From Halictus rubicundus (lineage: Eukaryota; Arthropoda; Insecta; Hymenoptera; Halictidae): a DNA stretch of 64,000 nt. The notes beneath the pieces are model-generated. The model was not told where the DNA came from and made no database searches. It was given only the letters and a program-made list of their open reading frames with translations. Position numbers and translations under genes: made by a program. Position 1 is the stretch's first letter, and each line of letters starts with the position of its first letter. Positions 53,622 to 64,000 of the stretch are shown here, one piece after another. The stretch is taken from assembly GCF_050948215.1 (NCBI RefSeq), contig NC_135149.1, positions 14,985,001 through 15,049,000 on the forward strand, in the 5' to 3' direction.

Positions 53622-56600
53622 TTTGTTACAGGGTTGTAAAAAAATTATACTTTTTAGAATATTTTGAACACAGGCTGCTTTACCGACAACTGTAAAAGAA
53701 TACGTGTTTCCTCTTCAACGATCGGCAGAGAACTAAAGGCAAAACAAATTCTTTGCAAATAATTGATTACTTGTGGATACCCCTAATACTTTTCCGTGTG
53801 TTCGTTTTTCGTGCTAGCTGCATAAAGCAGTCTGCTCATTACACTTCCTTTCGCAAACCCAATAAATCTGTTCACCGAAACGCCAAGTGGCGAGAGAGTT
53901 CAGGTTGTCGAATTCGACGGAACACTTTGTTCCAGCACGCTGATCCGTTTCTGGGTACAGCCGTCCGTGTCGCCGCTATTCATAAAGTCCCCGAAGCTTT
54001 AACTAAATATCAAGGTCCCCGGCGTTGGTAGAGGCAGGGGGGAGGCGACGACGTGGTGTCTTCGGCGATCTAACATCACGAAAGGGATCATCGAAGACGC
54101 CGCAAAGCCTTTTAGCCCCGGCGCTGTCAAATTACAGAGTCCCGACCTGAATTCACGGTGTCGCTCGGTTTTTCGGTGAAAGTGTATGTTATAAAAAGGC
54201 CGGCATATACCGTTCACTTTTAAGTGCTCTGTGCTCTGCGCGTGACACTCGACTACGAACTTGAAAGGCAAAGTAGCGAACTGAGGCGTCGAAGTTCATC
54301 GATGACCTGGTTCAGAATGTTTTTTAATGAAAGTGTCTTTGGCTGATTGGAAGTCACTTTGATTTATAGCGTGCCAGCCGGGGAGAGAGTCCGTTCATCG
54401 GTCGAGTCCCGGAGTTTCTAGTTACCCTCCGCAAAAATTGGTCTCTTGCCACGGTTTTAACTTCCTTCCGGACCCTTTGATTTTTCTTTCCTTTCGGCTA
54501 ACAACGTTACGCCTCGACGCGGTCGACGGAGACCACTTTCGGAAACGTACGATTCGGGTTCACCACTCTGCCAGGGCTGCTAATCTGTGTGTTTAACCGA
54601 AGGGTATAACGATAGAGAAATGAACAAACATATTCTTCCAGTAATAGGTTTTTCTTTGAATTTTTGAGGTGTAACATTTTGCATAAATATCCTTCGTAGC
54701 CAATTGAACAAAAGGGATGACTCGTAACGGTTTCGTACGGAACGGAACGTTTATCGAAGAGTTGGAAAAATCTGGCGACATAGCGTGCGCGCAAGAGTGA
54801 AACTTTTACGGAAAACTGTCACGGTTTTGCGAGAGTTAATGACGCCACGGCGGTTACATCTCAATTTTATGATGGCCGTGGCTTTCAGGCAGAAGGTATC
54901 CCTTCGCGATCCAGGAAGAAATTTCAAGTTCTGAAAGACATTGTGTAGATTGCGGACAACTCCACCGGAACTGCTGGCCATTAATGCGAAATTGCACCCC
55001 GTGCAACTTCCGAAGTGTAATCGCTTTCAACCTACCCCCAATGTAGCGTTTCCTTCTCGAAAAACGTTTCCAGGCGCTGTCGCGGAATCTCAAATTTTCT
55101 GGTTTACGCGCACGGAATATTAAGCGCAAAGTAACTGATTTACTAGATGTTCGCTACGGGAATTGATTTTATAACTTGCTCGAATTAGAAGCAAGCTGTA
55201 TGCATTATATTTCAATATACTGGGTGGTCAATCCGATGAAAACCACATAAATATCTCCTGCAATTGCGACGATACTGAAATTATTTTCTGTGGAATTTAT
55301 ATTCGAAATTAATTTCATCACTATCATTTTTCACAGCTCCGATCATTAGCACTATTTTGTCCGCAACAATTTTCTAGTGTAAAAGAAAATCTCTGTTTAG
55401 AGTATGTTTGCAGTTACTCTAGTGATTCTATATTGATAACGGAAATGCAAAATTATATTCTGATTTAAGAAAAATTAAATTACATGCGTATATTACATAG
55501 AGAACTAACAATAAATATGATAGTAGAACTACTATAAATTATGGAAGGCTTGCAACATAAAATTGTGCAGAATTACAATTTATTTAATAACTAAATTACT
55601 TATTTAAATACGTAATTGCTTCCTTAAACAGTAACAGGCATAAATTTGTAGCTTCTGAATTAGTTTGAAGCAACAAATGTTATCAATTTACTACAAATAG
55701 TATAGAAACGTACTTGTTCATTGTGATTAATTTTTTTAAAATTAAAATTACTACACATATTTGATGTCACTACCAAGGCGGATTTTCGGTACACTTATTA
55801 TTTCCCCGCTGTATTTTTGCATTAAAAAACTATTTTCAATATTTCACAGATTTCATTTGCACATTTCCGTTGTAAAACGTAAAAATACGCAACACGCATT
55901 ATCTCGTTCCACGTAGTTCATCATTATGGTAAAAGATGTCGCGTAAACGCTGCGCCTTATTGAATGACTTTTTACTTGTGGTATATACTTGAATGACACA
56001 AGAAGAAAAACGTTTTTTTTTAACGACTTATTTCACTTTTTAACTTGTCTATCGTTTCACAAAAATATTTCTTGAAGAGATATAGGTACTTTATACAATG
56101 TATTAAAATTAAAAAAAAAAGTAATGTTGCAATCATAAGTCAGAATGTAAAACAACTCTTACTTAAATATAAACTACATAATTTCTGAAAGATATTGTTG
56201 TACTATTTTTGTATACATACTTCCAAAAATGTATTAAAATTTTATAGAAACTTAATAGTTATGGTGTGCGAACAAAATATGTAATTTTGTAAAAATATTA
56301 TAGCACTGTTTTTACACATACTTTATACACTTATTTTATACACATATATTGTAAAGTTTTTGCAGAAGTTGTTTATACTATTTTTTTATAAATACTGTGT
56401 ATTCAACAAAAAAGAGTAAACTGAATATTATTTGTTTGCGAATTTGCAGAGAAACAATTGGACATAAGAGAATGAGTCTAAAAGATAATGAAACTAATGA
56501 AACAACTCTGTAACTTTACAAGTTCATAAACAAATTTCAAGAACCGATGTGCCGCAAGGATTTTGCCAATGAACAAATATTATTTGGAACACAGAAATCG

Positions 56601-59399
56601 CATTAGATTTGAGTAAACTTGGTGCTCTGCGAATTGTTGAAAACTTTTGATCCCGGTGAAAGGCAAAGACGCTAACGGAGTATTCAATCGTGCCATGATA
56701 ATTAGCACGAGTTTCACAAGTGTGTGAGGTATCTGAAAATGCTTCTCTCACCTGAGCAGTCATGATCTACTCGTTCCGAGGTTCATTTTCGATGTCTTAG
56801 ATTGCAGATTACGCTACGGAAATCTGTACTCACCAGTTTGCATCTCCGAACTCCGTCCCTGGCTAGCATTCAGGTTAATTAGCGTTCTGTTGTGGTGCAG
56901 TTACGACGCCGCTCCAACGTCTCAAACAGGCAGACGCTGGTTATATCGGATAATCGATAATATCGAGAATATTCAGGTAATAATCGTCGATAGTATAGGT
57001 GACTGGCTGAAAAAAAACAAACATCTGTTCGTCAGATAATACCAACAAAGAAACTCGAGACGAGGGCTAAATGAGTTTTAAATTGAACTTAAGAATTAAA
57101 AAAAGAAAAAAAAAATACAAAAGAGAGGGAAAAAGTAAACAGTGATTAAAAGTTCTAGTTATCAAGTAATTTGTATGGATTATGTCGATAGAACGATCAG
57201 CCGACAACTGAGCTCTCGTGACAGGCTGCTGGTAAATAGCTGGGATAAATTGTTCGTTGCAATCCGGTTCCGTAAAATTAATTGACCTCTTATACAAATA
57301 TAAAATGTGTACGATTAATAATAAATTAGTGCACGCGAAGTGTAAATAATCGCGCAAATTCTTATGCAAAATGAAAATATTGTGCATCATTTCTAAAACA
57401 TTTTCAACATCAATTCGAGAGTAAATAAAAATTTAATTCTTCCATTAATAATTTTAATACGTTGAGGATTATATATCGATACCCTTCAATTCTTTTAGTT
57501 TTAATAATATTTTAAGTTTCACCTAATCTTTTTTATAAACACATTAAGTTCGCAGTTCATTTATTGTAATAATATTATGCTGAACCAGTAGTTGAGACAG
57601 CGTTTAATTAATAATTATACTTTTGATACTCCCTAAATGTTTTATTATCTTTCTATAACACGAACCAAATGAATTTTATTCCTATAATAATATTTTTAAC
57701 GTATAGATAAATGTTTGCGTTCATTCCCTTTTTTCGAGTAAGTGTTAAATGTACGTTAATGAAACGACTTAATTGAATCCATATTTTTTTTGGAGAAATT
57801 TATTTAGACATTTTTATGTGTATCTACTTTATAGTCGTACAGCAGTGAATTAAAAAAAAATGCACTAACAAAAGTAGCAAATGCAAATTTGAAATTTTAT
57901 TTAAACCTTTCGTCCAGGTGTGTTATAATTTCTCATCCGAATGAGAAAAATAATGGCGAATGTATTTGTTGATTTTGTAAATATTATTTTTGATTGTTTT
58001 GAATTTATTGGTCGATATTACCGGAACTATGTATAAAATATGCTTGGGTTATTTCGTAATTCATTATGGAAAGCTTCAGAGCGTACGCAGAACATGTATT
58101 GACGAAACATTGGAACGTCAGGAAACAATGAAGGCTCAAGCCGCTCGGTGAAACAAAACGAAACCGTCCGTACCCACATTTTTCATAGATAGAAAAGAGA
58201 AACAGAACAAATTCTATGGGAGCGTTAAAAAGAAAATCCTTTCATTTGGCAACGCTCAGAGGTACCGTGCGATTCTAAGAACTGGGTCGTCTTACAGATT
58301 GTTTAATGGCGTTACAAAAATGTGAAACCTTGTTCTTTCCCAAATACAAAATATCTAAAATAACCATATCACTAGGCTGAGCATTTCATGCATTTAGAAC
58401 GCAAATGAACAAATGGAAGAAGCAAAAAATTTTTAAGAAAATTCACATATTATTTCCAACTGATTAAAATTATTAAAGAAGATAAGACATTTCTATTTAG
58501 TTCCCCACGTTCCCCATTTGATTTTTCTTGGTCAATCAAAAGCTCATTATGTTACGTATTTTTTAAAATAACTCATTAAACGTAAAAATTGTTACTTCGT
58601 TAAAAAATTTACTTTAAAGTGTGATTTTTGATTTTGTTATAAGAATGCGGATTTTTATGCAAAATAAACATTGTCTTCATTAACGTAAGAAAGTAGTGTA
58701 GCAACATTTTTGAATTCGTTTTGAACGATTTTGTATTTTGTCTATTCACTTTTCTTATGGGAAAAGCATTATGATGCACGAAGGAGTGGCGATTGCCACA
58801 GGCGATGAAACACTTTCCAGCGGTAATATATGGACGTATTAATTTGCTTTCAATAATTAAACACGTAGGATTAAATTCGCTACGCAGTCTATTAATAAAC
58901 AGGTTTCCGTTATCTTCGAAATTCTTACTCCACGCAAGTTACAGAGAACTGCTACACATCATTAAACTTGAGGTAGAGATATTCGGGTGTCAGACGACCT
59001 GAGAACACGTTACCAGATATCCATTTAATTCTAGCTCAGATTATAATGGGACGCAGGTCGTAGTACAATGAAAGGGAAGGTAATACCGAATGTAAAGATA
59101 GAAGAGAAATTAATAGAAGGGAAGTTGTTAGCGCGATGCCTCGTTATCGTAAAAGTACGGTTCGGAATTTCGTCCTTTATATTTCTTTTTCAATGTAATG
59201 AGTTGACAACAAATATTATTACTAAATAATACAAATAACTACAAATTCTATGCATCTATGGCAACAGCGTTAAGCAGAAAATAATAAAAATATTAGATAA
59301 ATTTAAGAATAAAAGAAAAGAACATTAAATACAATCCACCCAAATGATTAAAAAATTTTTATTTTGCACAAAAATCCGCAGTCCAATTGCAAGAAAGTA
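53622..59399. other. Non-coding DNA, no gene recognised
   Basis: A more GC-balanced part (53.7-55.1 kb) has short open frames on both strands without domains; the rest is AT-rich. At 55217 a CTGGGTGGTCAATCCGATGA end resembles a MITE terminus, but no partner end was found. Confidence 0.5.
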
Positions 59400-59670
59400 A
59401 AACTAAATATAAATATAAATTTTATAAATATTAAATATTGTACTATTATTTAATACTATTATACTTATTTAATACTTTTATACTGTTATACTATTATTTA
59501 TGCTTTTATTAGACTATTATTTACTAATATTATACTATTTTTTTTATTTTATTATGCTATGTATACATTATATTATACATTATATTATACTATCATTTAT
59601 ATTTTTGTTATTTTATTATACCATTTATACTATTTTACTATTATATTATATTTATTATTTATACATTATA
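59400..59670. repeat. AT-rich repeat, TTATACTAT units
   Basis: Imperfect TATTATACTATTA-type repeats. The 71-codon Tyr/Ile/Leu frame at 59500 is compositional. Confidence 0.85.
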
Positions 59671-60779
59671 TTTCCTGTAGCAGCAACCATGGTCAGACAT
59701 AATTTAAAGGTCTAGTAAATTATCTTGAACTTCGTATTTTACTTTAAAATATTGTCACGAGAACATGGAAATTCGCGACACATAAAATGATTCATGCGCT
59801 CTTTAAAATGTAAAACATCAACTTATTTGCTAGAAAATTTAATAAACATTCATTGGTGACTTCCATTATTTATGATGTTCCATGACATCTTATTCTACAG
59901 TACGGAAATATTCAGTGACACGCGGGAGAATTCATGTCTGCGTATGGCAGGCCACTTCTACTGAATACTAAAAGTGTCGGTGGTGTTATTACATATTTTT
60001 CACTATCCGTACTGACTGTTATAAATACCTGAAATCGGTCAATCGACGTAGCGATGGTAGGCCTGAGCCTGACTTTAACACTAATTTGAATTGAATGTTC
60101 CGTGGACCCGAAATTTTGCACAGACCCTATGCATCGTGACCAACCAGTCTGCTGCATAAAAAGACCGTGGTTTCGCCAGCGGAAGTCTCGAGACGCACCG
60201 GGGTTCTGTGGAACATTACCTCGGAGCCAATTGATGCTCGATTTCTCACGTAACTACGTTCATTGAGCAGCGCTTTTCTTTTCTCTCTGAGAAACACATC
60301 CTGTCTACGGGTAACACGCATACAGAGAGCCGGGCGCGCCGTATACTCGTGCACGAACCGTAGAACGATGTAGAAGACATCGACACGAGGGGCAGAATAA
60401 AAGGGAGATTGAGCAACGTAGCGTTAAGGAGTATCGGCGAGTGTTAAGCACGCCACTCCCGGAACTGTTCGCCGCGAAGCGATTCTGGAATCATTGATTC
60501 TTTCAGGGCGAACTCGTGAGCGCATCGGTGGCAAGAACAATGGAAACAAGTATGCTGGTTCGCGGGTGTAACGAATGGTGTAATGTAATGAAAAAAAAGA
60601 GAGAAGTGATGAAATCGAGGGGCTGTCGGGACGCGGATCCGACGGCGAGAGAAGATCCGGTGAAACCAACCGCGCGGGACATAAACGGTGGCATGACTGA
60701 GACCCGGAAATAAGTATTTTAACTTCGTGACGTGCCAGCAGCGTTTCTCACGACGTTGTAAACACCGAAGAAAAATATT

Positions 60780-61045
60780 GTTTAACGCTAAACCTACCGA
60801 CACTTCTTGTATACCGCGTTTACTCAATATACGTCCACAACACGGGTCTAACCAGGGACATATATCGGCTAGAAGATATTATTCTTTGATACTATTACTA
60901 TACTTTGATACTATATTAGATACTATTCTTTGTTTAACACTAAACCTACCGACACTTCTTGTATACAGCGTTTACTCGATATCTGACAACAACACGTGTC
61001 TACCCAGGGACATATATCGGCTAGAAGATAGTATTCTTTGATACA
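60780..61045 (+). repeat. Tandem duplication, ~151-bp offset
   Basis: The block TTTAACRCTAAACCTACCGA ... GGGACATATATCGGCTAGAA ... ATTCTTTGATAC occurs at 60781-60892 and 60932-61044. The second unit flows into the rest of the MITE listed next. Confidence 0.8.
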
Positions 61046-61169
61046 CTGCCGAACGTAGAAAAGGACAGCGAAGATTCTTGGCACCTCACGGGAAATACCC
61101 CGCGGCAGTGGGTATAGTTCTGGGACTTTTATCGGCTAGATATTTGGGACATATATCGAGTAAAGACTG
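60814..61169 (+). mobile_element. MITE of the CTCGATATATGTC family, enlarged copy
   Basis: The left end CCGCGTTTACTCAATATACG pairs with the right end, reverse-complemented, CAGTCTTTACTCGATATATG. TA lies at 60812-60813 and 61170-61171. The interior includes GGACTTTTATCGGCTAGATA. The tandem duplication makes it longer than the other copies. Confidence 0.7.
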
Positions 61170-61424
61170 TACCTGTTCCTATCATGCGCGGTCAAAATGA
61201 ACGATCCCTAAAAACAGTTATTGTTAATATAATTAAACGTAAATATTGGTCAATTTGTTGCTGAATGACTTTGTAGATGAATGACTTCCATAAAATGACG
61301 ATACAAATTTATTTTTATATAATTTCAATTATATAAAAAATACTGCGATGCTCTCACCTCGATTTACAAAATTGAACTGTGTCGTCCACGAAGGTGCCTT
61401 TTGGATGCATTTGCCATGAAACAG

Positions 61425-61511
61425 CGTCCGAGGCCTCTCGAGCTTCGTAGTGGGGATAATTCCGCGACGTTTATCATCCAAGCCTTGGCGACATATATAG
61501 AAAAATCACTG
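61425..61511 (-). mobile_element. MITE of the CTCGATATATGTC family, truncated
   Basis: It reads in reverse as CAGTGATTTTTCTATATATG followed by the CGCGGAATTATCCCCACTA block found at 1910-2100. TA flanks the CAGTG end at 61512-61513. The other end is not clear. Confidence 0.7.
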
Positions 61512-62788
61512 TATACATACTTTAAGAAAAGTCGTAAAGATAAATGTCTATCCATTTTCGTTGTAGTTCGAACTAGTTGGAAATGATTTTCAAATTTTGT
61601 CGGATGGTTTTGCAGGAAGTTTATCGTTATTTAGTTTAAGCGTCGCCAAGGGTAAAATAGCCGCGGAGCTTTCTGACACAGAGACAATGAAATACAGTTA
61701 AAGTTAGGCGGAGTAACGTTAGCTACCGAACTAAATTGCAGAGTTCAGCAAGCATTAAAAATTTATAATAAAGATGCCGCAATTTGCCGCACGGATGCGG
61801 CAATCCCTGATGTCATGATTTATTTTTGAGAGCGTCTTTTTGCGAAACCCGGCGAAGGAGAACGACAAAAAGACACGAGCTCGCGTGGCTGCGCAGCCAG
61901 CTTGAAAGTGTTTCACTGTTCTTGGATATTCTAAGTAGACGCGGATGGAAAAAGAATGATCTGGGACAGAGTTTATCGTCATTCTATTTCTATTCAATTC
62001 TGGCCGGATTTTTACTGGTCGTTCCTTCAAATGTTCTAACATATTAATGTGCACCTTCGAATTTGCAACAAAGTTTACCAACCCAGATTTTATTTAATAT
62101 GTACACCGCACCAATACGTTGTCAATCAGTGGTTTTAAAAATCAGTTCTATATTCAATTTGCGACAAAATTATCAATACTTTTTTTTCCAAAAATCAGTG
62201 GTGTCTGACATTTTCTACGCAGTTTTGCATCTAACTTAACTATCCGTTCGGTCACTCGGCAATGTACGTGATACGTTTCATGGAATTCTTTTCGTTCGTT
62301 GTTATACAACGTCGAAACAAACGGACGAGTAGACAAAATTGTAGTTTTTGTTCACGGTCGTAATCAAATTGCTCGAAACGCGTAACAACCACGAGAACTC
62401 GTAGAGACGCGAACAGGCGGATAGAATTTGTTTCTTTTTTTCTTTTATTTCTATAGATTTAAAAACCAGAGAGGAATGCATGAATCGGTAAGGAATTTTT
62501 TTACACCCGTTATAATAACAGCGACTTTTTAGAATTCCCGGAAAGGACATTCCGTCTCTCGGTTAAAACGCGCGTACTTGGAGAAGTGTTTATATTGATT
62601 TCCATGTTTCCACAATCGAATAAATGTGCAAACCGAATCTGCATATATATGAGCAAGCTGAGTCGCAAATGTCTACATACTCCTGATAAACTTGAAAAAT
62701 TAAAAATAAGAAAAAAACTTGGTACATTTTACGAACGTTCATTAACTCGTTCACAAAAAATTGGACAAATTTCAAAAGCATAATGATA

Positions 62789-62932
62789 CAGTGTTCTCGA
62801 TATATGTCCACAACGCGGGCCTACCCAGGGACATATATCGGCTAGAAGTTACGATTCCTTGATACGGGTATAACCCACGGCAGTGGGGATAGTTCTAGGA
62901 CTTTTATCGGCTAGATATTTGGGACAGACTAC
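62789..62932 (+). mobile_element. MITE of the CTCGATATATGTC family
   Basis: It begins CAGTGTTCTCGATATATGTC after TA at 62787-62788 and shares GGGACATATATCGGCTAGAA and GGACTTTTATCGGCTAGATA with 60814-61169. The right end has lost part of its TIR (GGGACAGACTACA). Confidence 0.7.
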
Positions 62933-64000
62933 AATCGCCAAAATATGCTCACTTTAGCATAATGTTATTTGCACGGACTGCTTTATTGCTCTCTCTTGAT
63001 GTCCAAAAGTATCACAATTGGACAGCAGATTCTATACACTTTAGAAAAAAATGGACAGGTGTAATTTAAAAGAGTAAAGCCGTTAGAACAATTTAAAAAA
63101 TGCAGTCGCACTATTTGTAGCGCATCAGAAACGAAAATAACATTCCAAGTCGGTCCAATATGTTGCAATTCAGTTAGACAAAATTTCGCACAAAGATCCG
63201 CAGTCTGGTGACAGCAGCAATAGAACGGCGATACGGCAATCAATCGTCGAAAATCGTGCGTGCAGCAGTTCGCCTGTCGTTCTTATCGCGAACAATAAAA
63301 CCTGGTGCTCTATGGCGTAGCAGTAGTGGGCGACTGTCGGGCCAGACGTTACCATCCGGGTCTATCACTGTTAAAGTTCCATCAAGTCGTCGAGGTCGCC
63401 TCGTCAGGGCAGCGTGTCCCTCGCGCACAGGGGGTTTTAAAATAAACGGCGCGGCGCGCTATCAAAAGAGTGTTTCCGATATAGGATCGCGGCCGATCAG
63501 CGGCCAGTGTCGAAATCGCGTATCAATCCGGCCCATCGATTCGGTAGCTTTGATTCAGCGATATCGGTGGGAAACAAAGCGCGAGAAAGGGGAGGGCTAC
63601 GAGCGTAGAGGGAGAGGGAGAGGGAGAGGAGAGGAAGGGTAGAAACACAGCTAGCGGATCGCGAGCATCGATGATCGAGATCAATCGGCGGGCAGAGTCG
63701 GCCGTAGGGCCAGTCTTCTGGAGAATAATTTCTGGATCTGGCAGGGCTCCGTGTGCACCATCGACGAGAGAGGAGTAACAGCGAGAGAAACATCTGGCCG
63801 GTTGCGCCTCTGCCGCGCGCTGCTCAGGCAGGTATACCGAAGAAAGGATTCGAAACGAAAGTTCGAAACGGGGGAGATAGACACAAAGGAGAATCGGAGC
63901 ATCGGGGCGTTAAGAGGACTCAGAGAGAAGACGGTATCCTCCCGCATACGGTTCTGTGTTGACTGAAGCGACTTAAGTCAACGCCGCGCTCACCTACGGT
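62933..64000. other. Right edge; purine-rich, possible upstream region of another gene
   Basis: 63580-63640 is GGGAGAGGGAGAGG-rich, and GC content rises toward the end of the window. Open frames on both strands have no recognisable domain. Possible promoter or 5' UTR, not demonstrable here. Confidence 0.35.

Noticed and set aside
63208..63642. 144-codon + strand frame near the right edge
   Set aside because: It ends in a purine-rich GGGAGA repeat and has no domain; probably non-coding upstream sequence.

Overview
The window reads as insect nuclear DNA, most likely hymenopteran. That placement is an inference from small spliced exons in long AT-rich introns, an insect-type alpha-catulin, BEL/Pao and Ty3/Gypsy elements, a mariner, and many short TIR elements with TTAA or TA flanks. 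I see no bacterial-style operons, CRISPR arrays, rRNA or convincing tRNA genes. Nearly all long open frames outside the genes listed here are shadows or transposon debris.

Region 1 (1-13.9 kb, + strand) is the 3' half of an alpha-catulin gene (vinculin/alpha-catenin superfamily). Six consecutive exons join in phase: 454-702, 1344-1503, 1760-1878, 2945-3274, 8252-8458 and 13764-13916. The upstream exons lie left of the window. An open 131-codon exon at 10292-10684 has the same splice phase and also starts with a Tyr codon, so it looks like an alternative terminal exon. The introns carry several MITEs.

Region 2 (13.9-27 kb) has no protein gene I can recognise. It is intergenic or intronic DNA with a series of short inverted-repeat elements: TTAA-flanked elements at 15.5, 19.6, 20.4 and 23.7 kb, a hAT-like element with a perfect 8-bp target duplication at 21.3 kb, and a second hAT-like element at 23.8 kb.

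Region 3 (27-36.3 kb) is the most unusual part. A broken Ty3/Gypsy element (27.0-29.4 kb) lacks most of its reverse transcriptase, and a second copy of its 3' part with the same internal deletion lies at 32.5-33.5 kb. Around them are three versions of an EGF-encoding exon (all minus strand) and two copies of a laminin-G exon pair. The laminin-G copies, with a piece of a non-LTR retrotransposon, form about 1.8-kb arms of a large inverted repeat (30647-32450 and 33995-35830). Many junctions fall at G-rich tracts (GGGGTGG-like) and at a roughly 120-bp repeat ending in GGGAAAAAGTTAGTGT.

Region 4 (36.3-42.6 kb) has a decayed BEL/Pao element (37.1-39.85 kb, several frameshifts, integrase catalytic Glu changed to Gly), a gag fragment, a hairpin with heat-shock-element-like arms, a minisatellite and an 804-bp element with perfect 23-bp TIRs.

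Region 5 (42.6-64 kb) is mostly AT-rich non-coding DNA with microsatellites, inverted repeats 3 kb apart, a palindromic element at 51.3 kb, a decayed mariner (52.5-53.6 kb), and several copies of a TA-flanked MITE whose TIR contains CTCGATATATGTCC. The last 0.5 kb is purine-rich and could be upstream sequence of another gene, but nothing there can be called.
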